A DNA stretch of 64,000 nucleotides. Origin: Streptomyces sp. NBC_01233 (GTDB lineage Bacteria; Actinomycetota; Actinomycetes; Streptomycetales; Streptomycetaceae). Shown one piece after another: positions 25,391-35,002 of this stretch. The notes under the pieces are model-generated. The model saw nothing but the letters and a program-made list of their open reading frames with translations. It did no database searches and was not told where the DNA came from. The position numbers and the translations under genes were made by a program. The DNA lies in assembly GCF_035989305.1 (NCBI RefSeq), contig NZ_CP108514.1:3596501-3660500 (forward strand). The letters run 5' to 3'. Within the stretch, counting starts at the first letter, position 1. Every line of letters starts with the position of its first letter.

Positions 25391-26356
25391 TCACCCGCCG
25401 CCGGAGCCGTGTGTGAGCCGTGCCGGGAGGCGGCTCCCGGCGGGCGCTTCCAGCCACCCCCGCTCGGCCGCCAGCCCGGCGGCCGCGGCGCGCAGGGCGT
25501 CCAGGCCGGGGTGTGCGAAGCCCTTGCGCCACACCATGGACAGCGGGGACAGGGGCACCGGGTCGGTCAGCGGCCGTTTCACGCAGCCGGGCATGTCGAG
25601 GAAGTCCACGGTGGCCAGGACCGGGTTGCCGGTCTTGGCCATCACCCGGCGGAACTCCTCCTTGCCCATCGCCACCGGCGCGGGCGGCGCCATCAGGATC
25701 CCCCGCCCGGCGAACAGCTCGCGCGCCAGCCCGGTCCACTCCAGCGTCCGCGGGTTCCCGGCGCCCGCGTACACGGTCTCCCCGGCGAGCGCGTCCAGCG
25801 GTACGGTCTCCCGCGCGGCCAGCGCGTGCCCCTCGGGCAGCAGCACGGCGAGCGGCTCGTACCGTACGGGCGCCTGCGCGAGCGGCGCCCGCAGCGCCGG
25901 GTCCAGCCCGTCGGCGTACCCGAAGGAGACGTCGAGCCGGCCGGCGGCGATCTCGGCGGCGGCGTGGGTCAGGCCGCTCTCGAAGCGGGCCATCAGCTCG
26001 CAGTCGGGGGCGAGGTCGCGGGCCCTTTCCAGCACGGTCCGCGGGGTGCTGGGCCCGTCGGTGTTCAGGTCGACGAGGAGCGGGCGGGGCGCGGTGAAGG
26101 CGGCGGCGAGCTCCTCGTGCGCGGCCAGCACGCGCCGGGCCAGCGGCAGCAGCCGCTGGCCGTCGGCGGTCAGCTCCACCTGCCGGGTGGTCCGTAGGAA
26201 CAGCGCCGCGCCCAGGGCCTGTTCGAGCCGCCGGACATCGCGGCTGAGCGCCTGCTGGGCCACGTAGAGGCGGGCGGCGGCGCGGGTGAAGTGCAGCTCC
26301 TCGGCGGCCGCGACGAACCCGCGCAGCAGCCGGGGGTCGAGATCGCGGGGATTCAC
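25391..26356 (-). CDS. LysR-family transcriptional regulator
   Basis: The 321-residue protein starts at GTG 26356 (MNPRDLDPRLLRGFVAAAEELHF). The N-terminal winged helix FTRAAARLYVAQQALSRDVRRLEQALG is typical LysR, followed by an effector-binding domain (about residues 95-300). It is divergent from an MFS transporter gene with an 84-bp gap, the usual layout for a regulator and its target. Effector unknown. No good ribosome-binding site precedes the GTG, so a leaderless transcript is possible. Confidence 0.9.
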   Translation of the reverse strand: MNPRDLDPRLLRGFVAAAEELHFTRAAARLYVAQQALSRDVRRLEQALGAALFLRTTRQVELTADGQRLLPLARRVLAAHEELAAAFTAPRPLLVDLNTDGPSTPRTVLERARDLAPDCELMARFESGLTHAAAEIAAGRLDVSFGYADGLDPALRAPLAQAPVRYEPLAVLLPEGHALAARETVPLDALAGETVYAGAGNPRTLEWTGLARELFAGRGILMAPPAPVAMGKEEFRRVMAKTGNPVLATVDFLDMPGCVKRPLTDPVPLSPLSMVWRKGFAHPGLDALRAAAAGLAAERGWLEAPAGSRLPARLTHGSGGG

Positions 26357-26440
26357 CCCCGGAGACTAACAACGGATGGCGGTGAATGGGCTCCGAACAG
26401 GTGTTGGACCGGGACGGGGGCTCGGCCCGAGGCTCTTCCC

Positions 26441-27781
26441 ATGCCCGCCACCACCACGACCGCCGCCCGCACGACCGCCGCCCGCGCCGCCGGCACCCCG
26501 CGCATGACCGTCACCGGCAGCACCCTCGTCATCGCCGGACCGCCCGCCGGAGCCTCCCGGCCGGCCCGCATGCCCCAGGGCCCCTACCGCCGCCTGTTCG
26601 CCCGGCCCGGCACCCGCGGATTCACCGCCGGGAACCTCCTCGCCCGGCTCCCCATGGGCATGTTCGGGGTCAGCGCGGTCATGATGATCGCCGGACAGCG
26701 CGGCTCGTACGCCCTCGCCGGCGCGGTCACGGCGACCGGCCTGGCCGCCACCGCGCTGGTCGCGCCCTGGACCGCCCGGCTGATCGACCGCCACGGCCAG
26801 GCCCGGATCGCCGTACCGGCCACCCTCATCGCGGTCCTCGGCTCGCTCTCCCTGATCGCGTGCGTCCGCACCGGGGCCCCCGCCTGGACCCTCTTCGCCT
26901 CGTACGCCGCGACCGCCACCACTCCCAACATCGGCGGCATGTCCCGCGCCCGCTGGACGCACCTGCTACGCGACTCCCCGGCCGCGCACCACACGGCGAT
27001 GTCCTTCGAACAGGCCGCCGACGAACTGTGCTTCATGCTCGGACCGGTCCTGGCGGCCTTCCTCTGCAGCGCCGTCTTCCCGGAAGCGGGCACCCTCACC
27101 GGCGCGGCCCTGCTGCTCACCGGCATGCTGGTCTTCACCTCCTGCCGCGCCACCCAGCCCCCGGTGGCCGCGGCGCCCCGGAAGGGCTCACCGCTGCGCG
27201 CCCTCGGCCCGCTGCTGCCGCTCTTCCTCATCACCGGCGTGGTCTTCGGCTCGATGGAGATCACCTCGATCGCCCACCTCGACGCCCGGGGCCTCGGCGC
27301 CTCCACCGGTCTGATCCTGGCCCTGCAGGCCGCGGGATCGTGTGCGGCGGGCCTGCTCTACGGAACCCTGCGCCCCCGCTCGCTGAAGGCCTGCGTGTGC
27401 GCCCTGGCCGTCCTCATGACCCTCCCCTGGGCCGCCGCGGCCACCGGCTCCCTGCCCGCCCTCGGCTGCGCCCTCCTCCTGGCCGGCATGGCCACGGCCC
27501 CGACGATGGTCACGGCGATGTCCCGGGTCCACGCCCTCACCCCCGAGGGACGCCTCAACGAGGGCATGACGCTCGCGGTCACCGCCATCTTCGCGGGCAT
27601 CGCGGCCGGCTCGGCCGGCGCCGGCCTCGCGGTGGAGAGCGTGGGCCCGACCGCCGCCTACGGGGTGCCGGCCGCGGCCGCGCTGATCGCGCTGGCGACC
27701 ACCGCGCCGGGACGATTCATGCGGCGGGCGAGTGATCGTTCCCGCGTGGTACGCGCGGCCTCCGCTCATGATCCGCAATAA
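26441..27781 (+). CDS. Major facilitator superfamily transporter
   Basis: The 446-residue protein starts at ATG 26441 (MPATTTTAART), with about 12 hydrophobic helices beginning near LLARLPMGMFGVSAVMM. The cytoplasmic loop ARLIDRHGQAR is MFS motif A-like. This YbjJ/SotB-like group is often annotated as drug or sugar-derivative efflux; the substrate is unknown. It is divergently transcribed from the LysR gene that probably controls it, and it ends convergent with ssrA. Confidence 0.85.
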   Translation: MPATTTTAARTTAARAAGTPRMTVTGSTLVIAGPPAGASRPARMPQGPYRRLFARPGTRGFTAGNLLARLPMGMFGVSAVMMIAGQRGSYALAGAVTATGLAATALVAPWTARLIDRHGQARIAVPATLIAVLGSLSLIACVRTGAPAWTLFASYAATATTPNIGGMSRARWTHLLRDSPAAHHTAMSFEQAADELCFMLGPVLAAFLCSAVFPEAGTLTGAALLLTGMLVFTSCRATQPPVAAAPRKGSPLRALGPLLPLFLITGVVFGSMEITSIAHLDARGLGASTGLILALQAAGSCAAGLLYGTLRPRSLKACVCALAVLMTLPWAAAATGSLPALGCALLLAGMATAPTMVTAMSRVHALTPEGRLNEGMTLAVTAIFAGIAAGSAGAGLAVESVGPTAAYGVPAAAALIALATTAPGRFMRRASDRSRVVRAASAHDPQ

Positions 27782-27840
27782 CCGGGGGTGCCTTCTCAAC
27801 AAGGTGCCGTTCTGCCGACAGCGGCCCGCCCGGCATGACG

Positions 27841-27873
27841 AAGGCCCCGCAGCCGAGAGGCTGCGGGGCCTTT
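27841..27873. terminator. Terminator between the MFS gene and ssrA
   Basis: A perfect stem (AAGGCCCCGCAGCC ... GGCTGCGGGGCCTTT) with a tetraloop lies 13 bp beyond the tmRNA 3' end and 60 bp after the MFS stop. It can serve both strands. Confidence 0.85.
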
Positions 27874-27885
27874 GCCCACATGGGG

Positions 27886-28274
27886 TGGTGGAGATGGCGG
27901 GAATCGAACCCGCGTCCAACGGTGCAGAAGCAGGGCTTCTCCGAGCGCAGTCCGCTGCGATTTTCTCGGCCCCGGAGATCACACGGACAAGTCTCCGACG
28001 GGCTCAGTCACTGTTTGATTTCCCTCCAACCCCCGTGACCGGGGTTAGAGGTTTAGATCCCTAATTGACGCCAGGATCCGGACCGGGACCACTTCCGGGC
28101 TGACGCTCCTCACAGAGGCTTCAGCTCACTGTTATTAGGCAGCGAGGGTGAAGCGGGAGTTATCGCTCTTGGAGTTGGCGATTATTGTTTGCGACATATG
28201 GTTAGCGAGATCATTGCCGCTTCCTCGGCTCGCTTCCCCTGCATCGACATCCGCTGTCGAAACCGATCATCCCC
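27886..28274 (-). ncRNA. ssrA: Transfer-messenger RNA (tmRNA)
   Basis: A 389-nt RNA rescues stalled ribosomes together with SmpB. The 5' end GGGGAUG pairs with CAUCUCC before the encoded ACCA end, including the G-U pair at position 3. The T-arm GGTTCGATTCC is present, as are pseudoknot-forming GC blocks. The tag reading frame is 28179-28138 on the minus strand and reads ANSKSDNSRFTLAA followed by TAA TAA. The resume codon is inferred. smpB lies about 100 bp upstream on the same strand. The 3' end is intact, with no integrase nearby. Confidence 0.95.
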
Positions 28275-28376
28275 ATGTTTCACGCTTTTCAGTTATGTAC
28301 CGCACAAGCTGCTCCCACCGCGAGCGGCAGGTGCTGACTCCATCGTACGCGAAGTGGACCACCGCGTGCCAGGAGG

Positions 28377-28862
28377 TTAAACCGTGCCCCGCTGCTTGCG
28401 GCGGATGGCCGAGATCGTCCGGTTCGTCTCGCGGGTGTCCTGCTTCTCCCGCATGGTCTGACGCTTGTCGTACTCCTTCTTGCCCTTCGCCAGCGCGATC
28501 TCGACCTTCGCGCGGCCGTCCTTGAAGTACAGCGAGAGGGGCACGATCGTGTGACCCGTCTCCTCCGACTTGCGCTCCAGCTTGTCGATCTCCTCCCGGT
28601 GCATGAGGAGCTTCCGCTTGCGCCGGGCGCTGTGGTTGGTCCAGGTGCCCTGGCTGTACTCGGGCACGTGCACGTTGTAGAGCCACGCCTCGCGGCCCTC
28701 CACCGACACGAAGCCGTCCACCAGCGAGGCCCGGCCCTGGCGCATGGACTTGACCTCGGTCCCCGTGAGCACGAGTCCGCACTCGTAGGTGTCGAGGATC
28801 GTGTAGTCGTGCCGCGCCTTCTTGTTCTGGGCGATCAGCTTGCGCCCTTTTTCCTTAGCCAT
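28377..28862 (-). CDS. smpB: SsrA-binding protein
   Basis: The 161-residue small basic protein binds tmRNA and delivers it to stalled ribosomes. Conserved blocks: [27 protein letters not shown], the YSQGTW segment, and a Lys/Arg-rich C-terminal tail ([15 protein letters not shown]) that enters the mRNA channel. It follows the S41 protease by 18 bp and precedes ssrA, so ftsE-ftsX-S41-smpB are likely one transcription unit or overlapping ones. Confidence 0.97.
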   Translation of the reverse strand: MAKEKGRKLIAQNKKARHDYTILDTYECGLVLTGTEVKSMRQGRASLVDGFVSVEGREAWLYNVHVPEYSQGTWTNHSARRKRKLLMHREEIDKLERKSEETGHTIVPLSLYFKDGRAKVEIALAKGKKEYDKRQTMREKQDTRETNRTISAIRRKQRGTV

Positions 28863-28880
28863 AGTGCGGCCATTTTCGCA

Positions 28881-30062
28881 CTACGGACCCACCCCGAGGC
28901 CACCCAATACCGTGACGGCCCGTTCTTCGGCCCGCTCGCCCGCCGGCACGTCCGGGGTGATGCCGTCGCCGTCCAGGCTGCGGCCCGCCGGAGTGCGGTA
29001 CGTGCCCACCGTCAGCTCGGCCACCGAACCGTCCGGGAGCTCGGTCGGCATCTGCACCGTGCCCTTGCCGAAGGTGCGGCTGCCCACCGCCACCGCCCGG
29101 CCCCGGTCCTGGAGGGCGCCCGTCACCAGCTCGGCCGCGCTCATCGTGCCGCCGTCGACGAGGGCCACCAGCGGCCGGGTGGTGTCCCCGCCCGGGGCCG
29201 CGTACAGGACCCGCTGGTCCCCCCGTACGTCGTACGTGGCCACGAGCCCGCCGTCCAGGAAGGCGGAGGCGGCGGTGACCGCCTCGGTGACCAGCCCGCC
29301 CGGATTGCCGCGCAGGTCGAGCATGACGCCGGCGCCGGGCGGGGCGGCGCGGACGGCGGCCTTGACCCGCTCGCCGGACCCGCGGGTGAAGGAGGTGACC
29401 TTGATGACGGTGACGCCGTCCGGGCGCTGCCGTACGGTCACGGGTTCGGTGCGCAGCTGCTCGCGGCGGACGGTCTCGGTGAGGTCGGCGCCGTCCCGGC
29501 TCAGGTTCAGCACGACGGGGGTGCCGGCCGTGCCGCGCAGCAGGGCGACCACGTCGGTGACGGCCAGGCCGGTCACCGCGTGCCCGTCGACGCTCAGCAG
29601 CCGGTCCCCGGCGCGCAGTCCGGCCCGGGCGGCGGGGCTGCCCGGCTGGACCCTGTCGACCTTGATCGCGCCGTCGTGGGCGCGTCCTGCCCAGACCCCG
29701 ACGCCGGTCCAGTGTCCGTCGAGGCCCTCGGTGAAGGCGGCGTACTCGCCCTGGTCGTAGACGGTGCCCCAGCGGTCGCCGCTGCGGCTGACCACGTCCT
29801 GGGCGGCCTTCTTGCCGGACTTCCCCTCGGCGACGGCCTCGGCGGCGGCGCGGGCGACCGCGTCACGGTCGGCGGTGCCGGCTGCCCGGGGGGCACCGGA
29901 CGCGGGGAGGTCCGCACGGACCTCGGCGGCCCCGGCGCCGTCCTCGTGCTCCCAGCATCCGGTTAAGGCACCGGTGGCGACGGCGGCGAGGAAGGCCAAC
30001 GTCAAAACGGCCCCGCGACGCAGGTCGCGGGGCCGGAGACAGAAGGCGGGCAGACCCGGCAT
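28881..30062 (-). CDS. S41-family C-terminal processing peptidase, predicted lipoprotein
   Basis: The 393-residue secreted peptidase has an N-terminal hydrophobic segment with a lipobox LTGC (Cys near residue 36), so it is probably anchored on the outer face of the membrane. A PDZ domain follows (GVGVWAGRAHDG ... AGLRAGDRLLSVDG). The S41 catalytic domain has LDLRGNPGG, Ser in TMSAAELV and Lys in SRTFGKGTVQ. The substrate is unknown. Its place directly behind ftsEX is conserved in Streptomyces, and a role in wall hydrolase processing is possible but is inference. Confidence 0.9.
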   Translation of the reverse strand: MPGLPAFCLRPRDLRRGAVLTLAFLAAVATGALTGCWEHEDGAGAAEVRADLPASGAPRAAGTADRDAVARAAAEAVAEGKSGKKAAQDVVSRSGDRWGTVYDQGEYAAFTEGLDGHWTGVGVWAGRAHDGAIKVDRVQPGSPAARAGLRAGDRLLSVDGHAVTGLAVTDVVALLRGTAGTPVVLNLSRDGADLTETVRREQLRTEPVTVRQRPDGVTVIKVTSFTRGSGERVKAAVRAAPPGAGVMLDLRGNPGGLVTEAVTAASAFLDGGLVATYDVRGDQRVLYAAPGGDTTRPLVALVDGGTMSAAELVTGALQDRGRAVAVGSRTFGKGTVQMPTELPDGSVAELTVGTYRTPAGRSLDGDGITPDVPAGERAEERAVTVLGGLGVGP

Positions 30063-30129
30063 GGCGCCGAGTCTAGGACAAGCCCCGCTCCGGTACGGAT
30101 GGTTGGCCGTACCGCTCGCGGGGCGCTTG

Positions 30130-31098
30130 TCACACCTTCAGGTACTTGCGCAGGGCGATGAAGGCGGCCAAGGAGGGCATCAGGAGGCCGATGAAGAGCA
30201 CGTACGGGAGCTTGGCCAGCACCGATCCCCAGCCCATGAAGTCGATCAGCTGGATCTTGTCGCGCAGCCCGACACCGTGGTCGATCACGAAGTACTGGCC
30301 GGAGACGAGCATGGTGCAGGCGAAGAGCGCGCCGATGAGCCCGGCGAAGGCGGCCTCCATGATGAAGGGCACCTGGATGTAGAAGCTGGAGGCACCCACG
30401 AGCCGCATGATCCCCGTCTCCCGCCTGCGGCTGAACGCCGAGACGCGCACGGTGTTGACGATCAGCAGCAGCGCCACGATCAGCATGATCAGCATGATGC
30501 CGAGGGCGGCGTAGTTGAGGTAGTTGAGGATCCGGAAGAGGTCGTCGATCGCCTGGCGCTGGTCGTCGACGGTGTGGATGCCGTCGCGGCCCGCGAAGGC
30601 GGAGGTGACCACCTTGTACTTCTCCGGGCTCTTGAGCTTGACCCGGAAGGACTCCTGCATCTGGTCGGGCGTGATGGAGGAGGCCAGTGCGGTGTGGCCG
30701 TACTGCTCCTGGTAGTGCTTGTACGCCTCGTCCGCGGACTCGTAGGCCACGGACTTGACCAGGGACATCTGCTTGAGCTCGGACTCGATCTGCTTCTTCT
30801 GCTCGTCGGTCACGGCGCCCTTGCGGCAGGTGGCGACGCCGCCGGCGCCGCCTCCCGAGCCGTCCGGCTTGGCGGCGGCCTCGCTGGCCTCCTGGGCGTC
30901 CTGCTTGTTGCAGAGGTAGATCGAGACGTTGGCCTTGTCGTACCAGAAGCCCTTCATCCTGCTGACCTGCTCGCTCATGAGCAGGGAGCCGCCGAACAGG
31001 GCCAGCGACAGGGCCACGGAGATGATGACCGCGAAGGTCATGGTGAGATTGCGGCGGAGACCGACGCCGATCTCCGACATGACGAACTGGGCGCGCAT
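30130..31098 (-). CDS. ftsX: Cell division ABC transporter-like permease FtsX
   Basis: The 322-residue protein has four transmembrane helices and a large extracytoplasmic loop (about residues 50-170) between the first two. The N terminus MRAQFVMSEIGVGLRRNLTMT matches actinobacterial FtsX. FtsX with FtsE transmits cytoplasmic ATP hydrolysis to wall hydrolases. ATG 31098 is chosen over the TTG at 31107 by alignment of the N terminus. The loop holds two Cys (SIYLC and VATC) that could form a disulfide. It starts 16 bp after ftsE. Confidence 0.95.
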   Translation of the reverse strand: MRAQFVMSEIGVGLRRNLTMTFAVIISVALSLALFGGSLLMSEQVSRMKGFWYDKANVSIYLCNKQDAQEASEAAAKPDGSGGGAGGVATCRKGAVTDEQKKQIESELKQMSLVKSVAYESADEAYKHYQEQYGHTALASSITPDQMQESFRVKLKSPEKYKVVTSAFAGRDGIHTVDDQRQAIDDLFRILNYLNYAALGIMLIMLIVALLLIVNTVRVSAFSRRRETGIMRLVGASSFYIQVPFIMEAAFAGLIGALFACTMLVSGQYFVIDHGVGLRDKIQLIDFMGWGSVLAKLPYVLFIGLLMPSLAAFIALRKYLKV

Positions 31099-31114
31099 GA
31101 CTCTCAAGGGCCTT

Positions 31115-31804
31115 TCAGTGCTGGTAGCCGTAGACGCCGCGCGACTGGTCGCGTACGAGTCGGCCCTGTTCGAGTTCGATGACGCGCTTGCGCATCTGGT
31201 CCACGATCTGCTGGTCGTGCGTGGCCATGATCACGGTGGTGCCGGTCCGGTTGATCCGGTCCAGCAGCTTCATGATCCCGACGGAGGTCTGCGGGTCGAG
31301 GTTGCCGGTGGGCTCGTCCGCGATCAGCAGGGCGGGGCGGTTGACGAAGGCGCGGGCGATGGCCACGCGCTGCTGCTCACCGCCGGAGAGCTCGCCGGGC
31401 ATCCGCTCTTCCTTGCCGCCCAGGCCCACCAGTTCGAGGACCTGTGGGACGGCCTTGCGGATCTCGCCCCTCGGCTTGCCGATGACCTCCTGGGCGAAGG
31501 CCACGTTCTCGGCCACCGTCTTGTTGGGCAGCAGGCGGAAGTCCTGGAAGACGGTCCCCAACTGGCGCCGCATCTGCGGAACCTTCCAGTTGGAGAGCTT
31601 GGCGAGGTCCTTGCCCAGGACGTGCACCTGGCCGTGGCTCGCCCGCTCCTCGCGCAGGATGAGCCGCAGGAAGGTGGACTTGCCGGAGCCGGAGGAGCCG
31701 ACGAGGAAGACGAACTCGCCCTTGGCGATGTCGAGGGAGACTTCTCTGAGTGCGGGACGGCTCTGCTTCGGGTAGGACTTGGAGACGCTGTCGAATCGGA
31801 TCAC
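31115..31804 (-). CDS. ftsE: Cell division ATP-binding protein FtsE
   Basis: The 229-residue ABC ATPase starts at GTG 31804 ([12 protein letters not shown]); a longer frame exists but is unlike the family. Walker [10 protein letters not shown] (36-44), signature LSGGEQQR, Walker [10 protein letters not shown] and the H-loop MATHDQQ are intact. Cytoplasmic partner of FtsX, acting in division and wall remodelling. First gene of the ftsE-ftsX-S41-smpB series, divergent from a small membrane protein gene. Confidence 0.96.
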   Translation of the reverse strand: MIRFDSVSKSYPKQSRPALREVSLDIAKGEFVFLVGSSGSGKSTFLRLILREERASHGQVHVLGKDLAKLSNWKVPQMRRQLGTVFQDFRLLPNKTVAENVAFAQEVIGKPRGEIRKAVPQVLELVGLGGKEERMPGELSGGEQQRVAIARAFVNRPALLIADEPTGNLDPQTSVGIMKLLDRINRTGTTVIMATHDQQIVDQMRKRVIELEQGRLVRDQSRGVYGYQH

Positions 31805-32042
31805 GGGTGCACCACGGTCGCCGGGAGTAGGTGTGCGTGACCATACGCGAACGGGCGCGGGGTGTGGACCCGGCATCCTGACTTGCCCCTTTTATCCCGG
31901 GGTGCGGACCGCTCCGGACCGTGATTGCCCGGACGGGCCGCGCCGAATGTCGGCGAAGCTGGCACAGTGGTAGGGGGAACGGTCTGGTTCCCCACCCCGT
32001 TATAGGCAACAGACAAGACCGAGGGGACGAGAGGAGGAGCGC

Positions 32043-32237
32043 ATGACATATGACCGGCTCGTGTGCGCGAACTGCGCCGCACCCGTCAGCCAGGGCCGCT
32101 GCCCGGTGTGCCGGGCGAATCGGGAGCGCCTCCAGCAGGAGGGCGGCCCCTTCTCCGGCCTGAACCCCGTGGCTCTCATCGTGCTCATGGTGGTCCTCGT
32201 GGCAGCTCTGGTGCTGGTGGCCCAGCAGACCGCCTAG
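32043..32237 (+). CDS. Small zinc-ribbon membrane protein
   Basis: A 64-residue protein starting MTYDRLVCANCAAPVSQG behind a strong GGAGGAG. The N-terminal CxxC...CPVC makes a zinc ribbon. After a charged linker comes one C-terminal transmembrane helix (VALIVLMVVLVAALVLVA). It is divergent from ftsE and ends at a strong terminator. Similar tiny proteins are conserved next to ftsE/prfB in Streptomyces, with no known function. Confidence 0.85.
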   Translation: MTYDRLVCANCAAPVSQGRCPVCRANRERLQQEGGPFSGLNPVALIVLMVVLVAALVLVAQQTA

Positions 32238-32276
32238 CAGCGGTGCCCGCGGCCTCCGCGCCGCGTACCGATCTCC

Positions 32277-32327
32277 GCACAGCACGAGGGCCCGGACATC
32301 GCCGATGTCCGGGCCCTCGTGCTGTGT
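32277..32327. terminator. Bidirectional terminator between zinc-ribbon gene and prfB
   Basis: A perfect 20-bp stem (AGCACGAGGGCCCGGACATC, 32281-32300) with loop GCC and complementary arm to 32323, extended by a few more pairs on each side. It separates the convergent small membrane protein gene and prfB. Confidence 0.9.
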
Positions 32328-32343
32328 GCTGTCGGGTCGCCCG

Positions 32344-33453
<1,110 letters not shown>

Positions 33454-33544
33454 GGGTCCAGCGTAGCCGGTCCCCGGACAACGCCGTCCGGGCAGGCCGG
33501 ATCGCCCGTACTGATGACGACTCGTACGGGCGTACGCTCACGGT
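33454..33544. promoter_or_regulatory. Divergent promoter region of prfB and the leader-peptide unit
   Basis: A 91-bp gap. On the plus strand a -10 hexamer TACGCT (33533-33538) sits only 6 bases before the ATG of the leader peptide, which predicts a leaderless transcript beginning at or near 33545. A possible -35-like CTGATG lies at about 33511-33516. No clear prfB promoter could be fixed. Confidence 0.4.
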
Positions 33545-33634
33545 ATGACCGTTCTCCTCGTCAAGCGCCGCCATGTCGACCACATGCGTGTCACGACGAC
33601 GAGCTGTCTGCCGCCGGACCGTACCCAAGCCTGA
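33545..33634 (+). CDS. Leader-peptide ORF of the actinobacterial RRHVD...C type
   Basis: A 29-codon frame, probably leaderless. It opens MTVLLVKRRHVDH and continues MRVTTTSCLPPDRTQA before TGA. The core K-R-R-H-V-D-x-M-R-V-x4-S-C matches the short upstream peptides (R-R-x-H-x-D-x2-R-x-x-S-x-x-C) that precede many actinobacterial sulfur and cysteine genes, some of which act by cysteine-responsive attenuation. It is followed after 135 bp by an oxygenase gene. Bases 33653-33660 (GGTCCTGT) can pair with 33736-33743 (ACAGGACC), just before the downstream start, so translation of the peptide could change access to that start. The family assignment is from memory of the motif. Function is inferred. 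Confidence 0.6.
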   Translation: MTVLLVKRRHVDHMRVTTTSCLPPDRTQA

Positions 33635-33769
33635 TCCACCCCGATCCGACTTGGTCCTGTACGCGGCTCACGCGGTCCCGGCACCATCCCGGCCGGCGGC
33701 CCACCTCCACCCGCGACCCCCACCACCTCTGGGGAACAGGACCCCGTGACATCCCGAAACGGAGCCGTC

Positions 33770-34771
33770 ATGCCGTCCGCGCACACTCTCCCCGTCCTGG
33801 ACCTCTCCCAGGCCGACGACCCGGCCCAGCGGGCCGACTTCCTGAAGCAGCTGCACGCAGCGGCCAGGGACACCGGTTTCCTGCACCTGACCGGGCACGG
33901 CGTCACCGCCGCCGAGAGCGCCCGCATCCTGGAGCTGACCAGGGATTTCTTCGCCCTCCCGGAGGCCGACCGGCTCGCCGTGAGCAACCTGAACTCCCCG
34001 CACTTCCGCGGCTACACCCGGATAGGCCACGAGCTGACCGGCGGGGCCTCCGACTGGCGGGACCAGCTGGACGTGGGCGCGGAGCGCCCGGCGCCGGCGG
34101 TGGGGCCGGACGACCCGGCGTACCTGTGGCTGGAGGGCCCGAACCAGTGGCCCGCCGCGCTCCCGGAGCTCCGTACGGTGGTCCTGGACTGGCAGTCCCG
34201 CCTCGCGGCGGTGGCCCACCGGCTGCTCCAGGAGCTCCTCACCTCGATCGGCGCCCCGGCGGACTTCTTCGACGAGGCCTTCGCGGACCGCCCGCACCTG
34301 CACACGAAGCTGATCCGCTACCCCGGATCCGCCCCCTCCGGCGCGGACCAGGGGGTCGGCGCCCACAAGGACTACGGCTTCCTGACCCTGCTCCTGCAGG
34401 ACTCGGTGGGAGGCCTGCAGGTCGTGCGCGACGGCGGTTACCTCGACGTCCCGCCGCTCCCGGGGGCGTTCGTGGTCAACCTGGGCGAGCTGCTGGAGAT
34501 CGCCACGGAGGGCTACCTGACGGCGACGGACCACCGGGTGGTGAGCCCGCCGGGGGCGGTGGAGCGGTATTCGGTGCCGTTCTTCTACAACCCGCGGCTG
34601 GACGCGGTCGTGGAGACCGTCCCGGGCGCCTACCTGGCGTCGGCCCCCGGGGTCGCCCACGACGCGTCGAACCCGCTGCACGCCGAGTACGGGCGCAACG
34701 AGCTGAAGGGCTGGGTCCGGGCCCACCCGGCCGTGGCGCGGCGCTGGCACCCGGAACTGGTCACGGCCTAG
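33770..34771 (+). CDS. Isopenicillin N synthase-family Fe(II)/2-oxoglutarate oxygenase
   Basis: The 333-residue non-haem iron oxygenase has the jelly-roll core. The Fe(II) triad is His199-x-Asp201 (GAHKDYGF) and His255 (ATDHRVVSP), and the 2-oxoglutarate anchor is Arg266-x-Ser268 (ERYSVPFF). The N-terminal DIOX_N domain begins LPVLDLSQAD. The family includes IPNS, DAOCS, and plant-type GA and flavonoid oxidases. The real substrate is unknown, and no beta-lactam genes are nearby. ATG 33770 has GGAG at 5 nt; GTG 33746 is the alternative. The short leader-peptide ORF upstream suggests control by amino-acid or sulfur status. Confidence 0.88.
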   Translation: MPSAHTLPVLDLSQADDPAQRADFLKQLHAAARDTGFLHLTGHGVTAAESARILELTRDFFALPEADRLAVSNLNSPHFRGYTRIGHELTGGASDWRDQLDVGAERPAPAVGPDDPAYLWLEGPNQWPAALPELRTVVLDWQSRLAAVAHRLLQELLTSIGAPADFFDEAFADRPHLHTKLIRYPGSAPSGADQGVGAHKDYGFLTLLLQDSVGGLQVVRDGGYLDVPPLPGAFVVNLGELLEIATEGYLTATDHRVVSPPGAVERYSVPFFYNPRLDAVVETVPGAYLASAPGVAHDASNPLHAEYGRNELKGWVRAHPAVARRWHPELVTA

Positions 34772-34890
34772 CCAAGGCTCCGCCCCGCGGCCCACCGGGC
34801 TCCGCCCGGCCCCTGCGGCGCCCCGCGCCCACGTCCCGGTGACCGGCTCGTTCGGGCCCGGCGCCGCTGCCGGGGGGCCAGCCCCCGGAC

Positions 34891-34944
34891 CCCCGCGCCT
34901 CAAACGCCGGCAAATCCAGCCTCGCCGGCGTTTGAGGCGCGGGG
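34891..34944. repeat. Interspersed palindromic repeat, copy 1 (hairpin after oxygenase gene)
   Basis: Perfect 21-bp inverted arms (CCCCGCGCCTCAAACGCCGGC and complement) around AAATCCAGCCTC. A further half copy (CGCCGGCGCTTGAG) lies at 34973-34987. The right arm GCCGGCGTTTGAGGCGCGGGG plus GGGGCGGAGCCCCGG recurs at 50561-50606 and, changed, at 57981-58026. It probably acts as a terminator between the convergent oxygenase and kinase genes and is a common Streptomyces repeat. Confidence 0.85.
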
Positions 34945-35002
34945 TTCGGGGCGGAGCCCCGGTCTTGGAGCCTCGCCGGCGCTTGAGCTCCAGGAGGGCT
35001 GG

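Noticed and set aside
27886..28274. Phage or element attachment site at the 3' end of ssrA
   Set aside because: No integrase, no duplicated 3' segment and normal neighbours (smpB, MFS gene).
33770..34771. A beta-lactam biosynthesis gene (true isopenicillin N synthase)
   Set aside because: Only the broad Fe(II)/2-oxoglutarate family is supported. No ACV synthetase or other pathway genes lie nearby.
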